Assembly: GCA_964019055.1 (NCBI GenBank)
Contig: OZ025213.1
Location: forward strand, 4,999,292 to 5,063,291
From: Anthopleura xanthogrammica
Lineage: Eukaryota > Cnidaria > Anthozoa > Actiniaria > Actiniidae
Length of the DNA: 64,000 nucleotides
Reading direction: 5' to 3'
Both the position numbers and the translations under genes were made by a program. Under the pieces are notes generated by a model, which saw nothing but the letters and a program-made list of their open reading frames with translations, did no database searches and was not told the DNA's origin. Positions 36,801 to 47,065 of this stretch are shown in pieces (the stretch's first letter is position 1; each line of letters begins with the position of its first letter).

Positions 36801-39800
36801 CTCTGAAGTTATTTGATATTGCATATAATTAATCACCAATTATCAATAAAGAAATTAATTAAAAATTCTTGCTCTTACCTTGGTAAAATTTTTACCGAGC
36901 GTTGCTTTAGACTGAAAGAACTTTGTATTCTGTTTCTTGTATCTTGAAATGAAAAAGACTCTTATTATATGAAAAATGTAAGGCATTCCAACTACTACAA
37001 AAGGTATCCAGTCATGACCCCTATTGCCATGACAACCACATACTATACCGCCAATTTTTAACCATGACCCCCCTTAATATACGTTATGCAATGGACTTTG
37101 ATGTACTGATTGTGACACCCCTGTACTAAAGGGAAGATGACCCCACCCAAAACCACATTAATATGAGAACTCCTCATAACTTTTCAATAACTTAATCATT
37201 ATTAATAAAACTAGATAATTATCAAGCATACTTACTTATCTTCAGCTTCTGCAGCCTGTTCACCAGCCACATGAGCTAGTTTCTCTGCTTCCATATAGTT
37301 CTTTTTGGACTAGAAAAAAATATGATAAAAATCAGGAAAGAAAGTCAAGGTGAAAATATAGAAAAAAGGATAATTCAAAAATTATGTCATGTCATCTACT
37401 CATGTCACCAAGGAAGGGAGGGGAGGGGAAGGGACATTAATGGACATTTTTTGAGACATCACAGTAATTTCAGACAATATGTTATTCTATTGAATATTAG
37501 ATTCTTTGTTTGAGTTGTATCTATATTCTTTTCATTTGCAACCATGAAACAAAGAAATGATACTCTAGGAATAACAAGTGGTCTGAAATGGGAAAACATT
37601 ATGCCCAAGCCAAAAAGGTCTTTTTGTCAGGTACTTTGCAGCTGCAACATCAGTCTAGACTGTCATTTGTTAATTATAAGAATCACGCACTAATACAATA
37701 CAATAGAACATATACCTTGGACATTTCTCTTATCGTTTCAAATAATTCTTCTTGTACCTTCTGTATCATCTCTGAACACTAAGAATTCAAAGATGTAACT
37801 TTAGACATAAATGATGATCTTTAGCTAAAAAACATGATTGCTGTAATAATAAACAGTACTATAAAATATATTTAAAAGCATAATATCTAAAATTATTAAG
37901 TATTAACATGGTAAAGCATTAACTTTATATTTTATTCAATAGGAAGTAAAGATGCATGAATTCTGATGTTCTTAGTTGAAGAGAGGAAAAGCCTAAGGGA
38001 AAACCCTTGTGGCAAGCGAAAGAATTGTCAAGATGTCATTCAAATAATTCAGCTCACACCTCCAGGTGGCATAGATGAGGTGCTTCCCATGTAACGCATC
38101 TTTGATTGAATGATACCGTATTTGTTTGATAAACCGCCACGGTGCTCTTTAAATTTTTAGTGTTTCAGTTATTTGGGGACAGCACTTTTTTTTAAGGTGG
38201 TGATCTTTGATATTTTGCTCTCATACGCGGCACTCAATCTAGTACCCTTTGCAGTCGTTCTTAGCGTCAGTCTCAAAATCCCTTCCCACTAACGGCTGCT
38301 TACTGCAGCCAGACATTTCATTCCAATGGCTTAGCCAATCACGGCTCTAGTTCTAAAATCGAGAACTAAAGTGCCCCAGATAAAAAAAACAAAAGGAGTT
38401 TCATTTATTGTTTTGAATGTTAGGGATGTTAAGTGAGGAGGGATTTTTAGACCGACACTAAGAACCGCTGCAAATTAAAGGAGACTACACTTAATCAGGT
38501 GGCGCTTTATTGGGGGTGGTGCTTAAATGAATAAATAAATATTATGGGGAAAAAATTGCATTTATCTTCCCAAGTATTGCCAATAAAGAAAGAAATAATG
38601 TTCAAGGGAATGTATGACTAGTGATCTAGTTGACAGTGATGAGAAGAGGTAATGATTTATCGTATATTTGAGAAACACATAATTATTGTCATAGTTTAAA
38701 TTTAACCTTGGATCAAACATTCAAACTAGTTCAAAAATTCAAAACTGGTTCAATAATTTTGGACTGGTTTGAAAACCCAGGTGAAAAATGAACTGGTTTG
38801 GAAATTCTGAACCACAACATAATCATAATAGTATTAAACTGTCTTGTAGTTATGGCACTTGTCCTCACAAACCTTCTTAAAAACCTGAGCTTTGTTGGCT
38901 TTAAAGGTTTTGACTTCATCACCAACTTGTGCCTGTAATTCTTCAGCAATTTCCAATCTTTTCTTGCTCGTACTCTCAGATTCCTCAAGAAATGTTTTCC
39001 AAACTGCCTCTGGGGATCTGATAGAAAGAAATTAAGGCAAAACACTTACATTTGAATATTAAATGAAAAATCTACAGGGCATATCCACCATTAGAATATG
39101 AAGGGGTTGTTGCCGAGTCTCCCTAGCCACAGGCTAATGTTTAAGTATATTACTATATTCATTATTCTACCATAAACGCAACAATAACATTGAAAACCCA
39201 AGTTGGCAACAGTGTATACAAGACCATCAAAAAAGTTTTAAGATAAATTTTGAAAATGATAGGGCATGATAACACATTTTAGCTTACTACTTGTACTGAT
39301 GATAGCTGATGGCCAATCAGGAAGCAGGATTTAATTGACAGCTGTGGTAAAATGCCATTTGTAATTTTGAATGTCACTTACCTGTAGGTTATATCTTTCT
39401 CCTTGCAAGATAAAAACTCTCGCTTCTGTATGAAATTGTTGTTAAGCTTTTGTAAATTCTGCAGAGATATACATATATACATATAAAATTAACATAATAT
39501 AATTTTATATAGGATACTGCAGAAAAACATTGAATTGGATGCAAGGGAGGACTAGACTGCACTCATTTGGGAGATGTCTCGTTATAGCAATTCTGAAATA
39601 CATATGTGAATATCAGCCAATGGGAATGAATGGGAATGTCAATCAAATGCTTAGATAGACACACATATATAATTATTTCAAATCACAAATATAACAGTTC
39701 TAACATTTTCACCATAATTACAGAGAGAAGTACAAAAGGAAATGTTCCAATTTAATGTTACTAGGTGATTGACTTTGAAGTCACTTAATTATGTGGAAAG

Positions 39801-40674
39801 CAAATTGAAAACTAAAATTGCACACAATATTGAAGGCCAAAATAAAACAAAGAACAATGATGAGAGTACGGTTAATCATATTTCACACCTGAGAGAATAA
39901 TATTTTTGGTAATTGAGAGACTGAATTGAAAAAAACTCTCGAAAATATTGATAAACATTAGCTAATTTAGTGAGACTTGTCCATTTAACCAAAACAGAAT
40001 GATTTACCATTGAGTACAATTATATTTTGAATTGTACAGATACGAGACATTCAAAGAATGACAATTTAGAGATACACTTAACCCTGCTAAAGACCTAAGA
40101 AAAATATTTATTCTAATCTCAAACAAAACTTCGACCTGTTTTAATTTCACAAAAAAAAAATAAGCTCAAATATTTAGCTCGCTTCAGATAAATCTTAGAA
40201 TTGATATTTTTGGGATTACCTTAAACTATTAGATAAAAAAAAGTTTGTGATTGGGTTTGAAAATGCTATATTACCTGAGCATACTCCTTCTCGATGGCCG
40301 ATCTCTGTTTACTGTACGATCTGCAAAAACATTCAAATACGCTCAATCAAACTTCGATAACACAAATATTCTAAACTCTATATTTCACTGTCATGACAAA
40401 CGGAATCGCTAGTATAACACATCCTACCTGATATCCTCCAAAAGATCCTGCTCGAATTGATATTTCTGCTGGAGTTTAGCCAGCTGTTCTGTGTGGACGT
40501 TTCGTAAAGCTTGCAGGATCTTTGCTTTGGGAGCTTTTGGAGCCTTTGGCTGTAGTTGGAAAAGGGGAGATTGCGCTTAATTTTACTTCACTAAATAGTC
40601 CATTACGCAGCACAAAAGCGTTGAATACGATGATTCTGACCTACCTTTGCCCGGCCTTGTGGCTGAGATGCCAT
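31646..40674 (-). CDS. FCHSD2: F-BAR and double SH3 domain protein (FCHSD2-like)
   Basis: Predicted membrane-bending and actin-regulating adaptor of endocytosis. Nineteen coding exons (minus): 40674-40645, 40549-40428, 40320-40275, 39458-39382, 39017-38873, 37778-37716, 37309-37236, 36942-36879, 36802-36674, 36056-35934, 35562-35467, 35035-34892, 34514-34428, 34163-34112, 34016-33960, 33678-33497, 33004-32924, 32743-32527, 32364-31646. Phases are consistent throughout: 835 residues. The F-BAR coiled coil occupies about 10-310; ARNEYLLNLAASNAH is a strong family signature. SH3-1 starts at CVALYNFE (about 490) and runs through WCKGRNKKGELGYFPESYV; SH3-2 is ALFDYEAVGDDEISFNEGD...GFWEGHV...MFPSLVVEE (about 602-660). 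A Ser/Gly repeat separates the SH3s, and the C-tail is Pro-rich (KPPKPPPPIKYKSKSYV). Slightly longer than vertebrate FCHSD2. Exon 5's GTTTGT donor is the weakest junction. FCHSD1 is a possible alternative name, since an invertebrate gene may precede that split. Confidence 0.88.
33776..33868. repeat. (TTTC)n microsatellite
   Basis: Interrupted TTTC/TTTCTTTC tract in an FCHSD2 intron, with about ten uninterrupted units from 33828 on. Confidence 0.85.
36452..36599. mobile_element. MITE in FCHSD2 intron
   Basis: 148-bp palindrome: left end GTAGCCAGGCCTTTGCATCG, right end ATGCAAAGGCCCAGCTAC, inner arms GTGAGCTTGCAATGATAGAG and CTCTATCATTGCAAGCTCAC (perfect). It lies between the exons ending 36674 and starting 36056. 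Confidence 0.75.
37500..37621. repeat. Partial copy of the TTTCAGACCAC MITE family
   Basis: ATTCTTTGTTTGAGTTGTAT...AACAAAGAAATGATACTC...GGTCTGAAATGGGAAAACAT...AAAAAGGTCT matches the right half of the elements at 47669 and 59111. Confidence 0.55.
38240..38487. mobile_element. MULE-like MITE with 9-bp target duplication
   Basis: 248-bp element with inverted ends TAGTACCCTTTGCAGTCGTT and CTGCAAATTAAAGGAGACTA. Flanked by CACTCAATC (38231-38239) and CACTTAATC (38488-38496), a 9-bp duplication with one mismatch. Same family as 43826-43924. Confidence 0.75.
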
Positions 40675-42453
40675 ATTAACGGTTTATTGTGGTGTTTTTT
40701 CTACATTTTCTCTGTTGAATGACTATCACTCTTCGCCATAGTTATTTTGTTTCCCGTGTTATGCTCGGCTGTCACGTGACTTAGAGGTATTTGTCCCTTT
40801 CGGCGCCCAGTCTTTCCCAGGATCGAATCATCGGTGGAAGGAAAAGTATGGAAGAGAAAAAATGAAAAAATAAATATATATTGTAAATTACAAATCGTGA
40901 TTTTTTAGGTAAAAAGTTAAAGATGGCGTTAAAGTGATGCAAAAACAGTAGCAAAACTGTATCTTCTTGGAAAAACTTAGTTATGAAAATCTATAAATTA
41001 AATAAGTAATTGGGAAGTGGTTGAATTTTTTTCTTTGTTTATTGTTTAATAAAAAAAATGATAATTTAATCTGTGTGTATATAGTGTGAAATATCCATAG
41101 TTTTTATTGAAAAAAAAAATTGTTTGTGTACCCCATCAAGCCACTTTTTTGTCACTATATCGCTATACAGGTATGTGATGCCAAACAGGGTATAGTTTTC
41201 AGCATTTTTACTCTCAAACAGTTTATATAAAATCGCACTCTCTCTGGAACACAGTATATATTTTCACAAAGTATGTGAAAATCTTCTCTGGAACATGGTC
41301 AGGGTTTATAGGACTCAGTGGCACCTCCCTACCCAAAACCGTAAGGAGAACTCTGTGAGTAAGATGACTTGATTTGGGAAAGGGAGGGGAGGATACAAAG
41401 GGAAAGGCTCTCCTTTCCCTATTTTACTCAAAGCTCCCCTAGAAACAACAACACAGAATAAATTTCTCTCTAGGCACCAGACTCTGGCACAAGTGAGAAA
41501 ATTGGGAAGACTTAGTGGAAGCCTTGTGTTGGAGAGTCTAATTATTTCTCCTTGAGCTCCAAATTAATGAAAGGTAATGGGGGATATCTAGGGAAAATTA
41601 CAGCCATCTTGCCACCATAAACTACTTTGACATCATTCCCAAACAACATACACTACCTAGAAAGATTTATGGTAGCAGCCACCATGTTGTAAGTAGGGCT
41701 AGAATATGTGGATAGACTGGGGTGACAAACTGAAATTGTGACATTTATTGTGGAAAATAGCAGCTTTAAACAGTAAGATTTTTGTGGTAGGTCTCTTTTT
41801 TAATTCTAGATTATTGTTTCACTTTAAAAAGAACTTGAAACTTCAGTGAGTTTTTCTTATGTTTTTGACAATCCTTTGCCCTAGCTACTTTCACTGCTAC
41901 TATGATTCCTTCTATAGAAAGACAGTATGTGATAACTTTAAGCTACCTTATTCTCATTAAAATATACTGCACAAAATGGCAAGGGCACAATATAATTAAA
42001 GATTACCTTTGGGGCCAATGTACTTTGGTTGACACAGGGGCCGTAAGGGGGGCCTTGGCACGGTTCACGAAAATTTAAAAAGGACGATCACAGCTCACAG
42101 AAAATATCAAATGTTAAAATTCATGATTCACAATGTTTAGAACCTGCTCATCACACATCGCGAAAACCCTTTACCGCCCCTGTTGACAGCTGTTGTAGTA
42201 TAAATTTTCCAAATTCATATATTAATAATAAAAAAGAACATTTTTCAGAATAAGCATTACATAGAGAACTTGATGTGTACATACTTAAAGTTATTTTTTA
42301 AAGATAGTATAAAAATCAGCTTTTTTTCTTGTCCTCATGAGAAATACAGAGTAAACCTCAAAGAATATCTGGAATTCTTATCAAGAAAGAATAGTTCCTG
42401 ATGATAGTCTTGGAGTAAAAGTTTCAGCAGGATTTTGACTTGAATATTCATTA
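40675..42453. other. Intergenic between FCHSD2 5' end and TIMM8 3' end
   Basis: Contains the FCHSD2 promoter side, with no clear TATA box in the first 150 bp above 40674, and a CAGGGGC-ended small element (about 42036-42187). No other gene seen. Confidence 0.5.
42036..42187. repeat. CAGGGGC-ended MITE with TTGACA repeats
   Basis: Ends CAGGGGCCGTAAGGGG and CCCTTTACCGCCCCTG are inverted repeats, bordered by TTGACA on both sides. The sequence family of tracts such as TCACG.AAAT also appears near 58300. Edges are approximate. Confidence 0.5.
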
Positions 42454-42696
42454 TCATCTTGAAGCAGCAGCAGCATCAAGTCTTTTCACAACAAAAGTAC
42501 TTGTATCCAAGAACCTCCCGACGCAGTTAATCAAGCAGTTTTCAGTTTTGGAGTCCAGTTTGTTGCCTGGTTTGTCAGGTACACACTTGTCCCAACACTG
42601 GTCGGTTAAGTTATGAACAAGAGATTGAAACTTTGCCTTTTCTCCTTCGATTTGCAGCATTCTTGTGAGCTCGGGGTCGTCTGCTATTCCTTGCAT
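42454..42696 (-). CDS. TIMM8: Mitochondrial import inner membrane translocase subunit Tim8
   Basis: Small Tim chaperone of the intermembrane space that, with Tim13, escorts hydrophobic precursors to TIM22/TIM23. Complete single-exon 80-residue frame. Twin CX3C motifs, CWDKC and CLINC, form the disulfide-locked helical hairpin. Flanking LVHNLTDQ and KPGNKLDS identify the Tim8 subfamily, and FLDTSTFVVKRL is the usual C-terminal helix. Length is close to the family norm (about 90). An acidic patch after Met precedes the first helix, and there is no cleavable presequence, as expected for this family. Could be TIMM8A- or B-type; that split is vertebrate. Confidence 0.92.
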   Translation of the reverse strand: MQGIADDPELTRMLQIEGEKAKFQSLVHNLTDQCWDKCVPDKPGNKLDSKTENCLINCVGRFLDTSTFVVKRLDAAAASR

Positions 42697-43069
42697 GTTT
42701 CTTGTAAGTTTGTAAAATTCTTTTTAGCTTTTTGAAGTAAGTTATCTCCAAAATTTAAAGTGAGTATTATGAGTTAGAAATCGAGAGACGCAAGACCCGA
42801 AGGAAAACTTCTAATATCACCAGGCGTTCCAAGCTTGGCTTACGCACGTGTTGACGCAAAGGATTTTGGTCTTTCCACAGGCAGCCCAATCATAGCTTTT
42901 CCTTGGAAGCATCTTGTGGGCAGAGTAACCCAGTTAGCCTGGATTTTGCCTTAGTGGAGGCCTAAAACCCGATGTCACAACATCAACATCAACCCAAAAA
43001 CCGGCCAACCAAAAAAACAGCTAACACGATGGAGGAGGGGGACCCTATTTTGTTGTAATCACCTGTGTA

Positions 43070-43210
43070 TAGACCCCTTGCTGTTCACTTTGGAATGCAG
43101 CTCAATTTGGAGGACAAAACAATAGGTTTCCAATTCTAACAAGATTAAAATTCTTTTGTCTTGTACTCCAAATTGAGCTACTTTGACTTCATGTGCAAGG
43201 GGTCTATACA
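43070..43210. repeat. Short foldback element
   Basis: TATAGACCCCTTGCTGTTCA and its counterpart GTGCAAGGGGTCTATACAT form inverted ends; inner arms GCTCAATTTGGAGGACAAAA and TTGTACTCCAAATTGAGC. The GCAAGGGGTCTATA end recurs within this window only here. Confidence 0.55.
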
Positions 43211-43825
43211 TGTTTGGATAACTGTTATAAATCTCACTTTCTGATTGGTTGATGGCCAGTGCATTATGAGAGCATAAAGCATGCAAGCACATTTGCATTT
43301 TATAAAAGAAATAAAAAGCTTGCTTGCTCACATCTGCACTTGGGGATGGTCAGAAAAACTTGAGAAGTGTTAAAAGAAACAATCTGCTATGCTTCTCCTA
43401 ACACTTCTCTCATGTTCTGCCAATCCCCTCATGCTTTATAACTTCACACAGCACGTGCATGTTTTTTCTATTTCTTCAGGAGTGAGAAATAGCAGGATGG
43501 GTATTATTGGATGTACACACTATAGTCTTAGTGAAATGACAACAAAAATCGTTTCAATATGGATAATTTTTATTAATATTAAATTTTGTGAACTTTCTCA
43601 AGAATTTAGTGGCAATTTTCCCCTCAACTTGAATGTCTGAATTAATTATAATTTATTACATGTGTATTCGTGTAGTTCTGCCAGCATAGCTACACTGTTT
43701 ATTTAGTAATTTACAATAACAGAATATTATCATAAATCAAACTAAATATTATTAATTTAATTTAACAATAGTACAGTCTGTACCGTTTGTAGCAATCGAG
43801 ATTTGAGCATCTATTGTGGTTGACC

Positions 43826-43924
43826 TAGCCTCCTACGCAGACGCTCTTAGGGTCGTCGCGCAATACGGGAGAGAAACGTTGCGTGACGACGTGACGACCC
43901 TAAGAACGGCTGCAAAGGAGGCTA
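43826..43924. mobile_element. MULE-like MITE with perfect 9-bp target duplication
   Basis: 99-bp element with about 32-bp inverted ends (TAGCCTCCTACGCAGACGCT; GGCTGCAAAGGAGGCTA at the other side), flanked by perfect TGGTTGACC at 43817-43825 and 43925-43933. Too short to encode anything. Mobilised in trans if at all. Confidence 0.8.
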
Positions 43925-44654
43925 TGGTTGACCATGAACAACCATTTATCAACTATTTATAAAGATTAGTTTAGCATTTATCAGCAAACATTTGATTGGC
44001 TCTTAACTAGCCACCCAAGAATAGAGTACAAACACTAAAAGTGTGTAACCTAAATAGTACTAAATTTCCATGATTCTATTGCTTTCTATTGTTTAATTAG
44101 TACTATTTAGTGCTAATTAGTACTATTTGTTTCAAAGGTTTAGTGTGAGCACTCTTAAATATATGATAGAAATAAATTATTATTAAAGGTAATTTTAAAT
44201 ATTCACATGCCAGTCCTCTAGAGACAAACAGGGTGTATTCTGGTCTAGTGTTGGAACAAAAAAGTTTCATGAGCTAGACCACAATGATAACCTTTTCCCA
44301 TCCCGTTCAGTCATTCTTTTTCCGTGATAATTTTAACAAATATTACAGAACTATATTTCGGGAGGAGGGAGATCACCAGGGGATACCAATCACATATAGT
44401 TCAATGAAATCAATAAATTAATATGTAGATATATTATGATGTTATGTATGAAATATTGGTCTCGCGATGAAGTTTTTTAAGAATAAACAACTTCTCTACT
44501 CTAAAGACAAAAATATTAAAGTAATTTTTAATCAGAATGCATAAACGGAATTAAGTCTTAACACTTAAACTGAAAACAAAAATAATTTAACCCTCACACA
44601 TTTAACTCTCTCACACACGAATCAACAAAATCAAAATATACAGCTTATACATTC

Positions 44655-44783
44655 CAGGGCTTGAAATAAAAAATGCTCAATGGACAATGTCCAGCAAGAA
44701 TTGGAACTTGTCCAATCAAATCTTTGTCTTGCTAATTTGGCCAGTCATGATCAGTGACTGACTGGCCATCATTTCAAGCCCTG
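44655..44783. repeat. CAGGGCTTGAAAT repeat, diverged
   Basis: Inverted ends CAGGGCTTGAAATAAAAAAT and GCCATCATTTCAAGCCCTG. The interior TTGGAACTTGTCC...TGGCCAGTCA parallels the 23709 family. Confidence 0.55.
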
Positions 44784-44946
44784 TATTTCAATTCTTAATG
44801 TTGTTTTTGAAGCAAAAAATAATAAAGTAATTATCTCTTTTTTTGGAAGGCCACTTAAAAGCCTTAATATGACATGAAAATATATTTCCAAATATGGTAA
44901 TTCTATTAAATTTCAGCAGTGCAGTGATTCATTTTTATGAATCTTG

Positions 44947-47008
44947 TCATAAAAAATCATCAAGATTATCCTCGCTCGAGTACGTTTCTGTGTCGTCCCC
45001 GATATCTTCTGCTTCTTGCTGAGCCTCTTGTTCTTGTTCTGACTCACCGTAGACGAACTCTGTGTATTCTAAATCTTCTTTTTTGATCATGGGTAGGGTG
45101 TTTTGTTCTGGTTTGATCCATGGTTTGTATTCAGGAGAATGTTTTTCTTTCCAATCTCTGTATCCAATTGTTGCTCTATGGAGTTTGTGTACCACCTATG
45201 GAAAAAATTTAAAAACGTCACTACAAGAAAATTTTATTTACAAACCAGCAGTTAGTTATTACAACTAGTTAGAGTTAACACTAACATGCCCCTGCTGTGA
45301 TTTAGTAACTGAAAATACTTTTAAGGGATGTGAATTTTATTAAACACTAACCATACTATACAAATGCAACTTTCTCGAATAGTTGAAAGCTATGTTATGT
45401 TACTCTTCATTTTGACCTTCTGATGGTTTGCCAAAAGAAATGAACTATTTACGTAACTACATATTCCCTTCCATGACCAAATTAGCAAATCTTCTATGTG
45501 AACATACACGTAGTTTAGAAATGTTGTTCAAGCCGTCTTTATTATCTAAATCACTGATCATTCAGCCCTGGAGCAAATGAACATGCATGCACAATTTGAT
45601 GTGGTAGAATAAAAGCAATGTTTATTACCTTAGGGGCAATCTTGCTTGAAACTCTGTTGACAACCCATTTTGGTAAGATACCTTCAAGAGAATAATCAAA
45701 CACAAGTTATTAAAAAGATCAGTTCAGGTAAGATTATGGGGCTGACTGCTATATAAGAACCAGTTGCTGTTGATATTACTGTTGTTGTTGTTGTTGTTGT
45801 TGTTGTTATTGTAAATCACTCTCCTTTTTTCCCTCAAATGAATATATTGCAAAGATTGAAAGAAATTTCAGGAGGAGGTTAAAACTATAGAAATAATTTT
45901 CCTGAATCCACCCATGTAGCATCATTTGCAACCATTACCAAAAACACTTGCGCACATCTTTCCTTGTTTTATTTTTTTTAGTTAATTAGCATTAATTATC
46001 TTGGTATTCTCATGAGGAAATAAAATTTGAATTGGTAGGAAAATAACAGCATCATGCAAATTTAATGGCCTATTCAACTCACCTTTAGGGTCTACTTGAG
46101 TAACATATGTAATTGAACAACCATTTGTCCTTGCTTTAACATGATACCCTGTTAGAATTGAGTCTCCACGTACAAAGCCCTTCTTAATCTGGGCTGCCTG
46201 TGGTAAATGAAACAAAAATAAGCAATTTTAGGTGTGAAAATTAATAACTGCAGTGGTAAGCAACAGAGTACATGTACCTATAATAATTAGAGGTTCATAA
46301 TATAGTACTAAATTTTTAGACCCTTGCATAAAGACTTCATTATGTTATAGAACCCTTGCATGTGATGAAAATGAAAATTTTTGCAACAATGAAAAATATT
46401 CCAATACGATCAATCTTATCTGTAGAACATATTCCAAGCTGCTTAGAAACATCTTGTATTTTACTTAATAACATGCAAATTTTACTGTCGCAACAACTGC
46501 GACAAACAGTGCTGTTAAATGCTGAGCCAGAATATGCTATAAAGAATATATCACTTTATTATCCTCTGCCTTCAATGGATATGGTTCATGTAAATTAATT
46601 TTGATGCTTTTCTTAGTGGTCTATATGACCAACATACCTTGTGATGTACTGTGTGATTTATAATTAAAAATTCTTCTGGTTTACAACACCATGATCGTTG
46701 AGTTACAAAATCCCTGTTTTTCATTGGTGCAGGACATTTGACTGAAAAAGCAACAAGATTGAATATATTTACATTTTTACTTCAACTAATGATAATTTCA
46801 AGGTAGATTCAATTGGCATTGTTTTATATCCTGTCTATATATACCAAAATATAGGTGACAGATCAGTGAGTTCACTTAGCTATCACTAATAGACCAGGAA
46901 TGACTTGCCCATGAATATTTTCCCTGTATGAACAACTTTTCTCTCTCACATCTCTATTTTTCCTTCCTCAATCAAAATTGACTTCTAATTCCAAAGAATC
47001 TTTTGTTA

Positions 47009-47065
<57 letters not shown>

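Larger units (their letters stand above)
42697..44946. other. Intergenic between TIMM8 5' end and STARD10 3' end
   Basis: No gene supported. Holds a short inverted repeat at about 43070-43215 (GGGGTCTATACA/TGTATAGACCCCTTG with CAATTTGGAG/CTCCAAATTGAG arms), a MULE-like MITE at 43826-43924 and a diverged CAGGGCTTGAAAT repeat at 44655-44783. Confidence 0.5.

Noticed and set aside
38731..39045. 104-codon minus-strand frame in FCHSD2 exon 5 region
   Set aside because: Wrong phase; the phase-consistent reading of exon 39017-38873 continues the F-BAR coiled coil.
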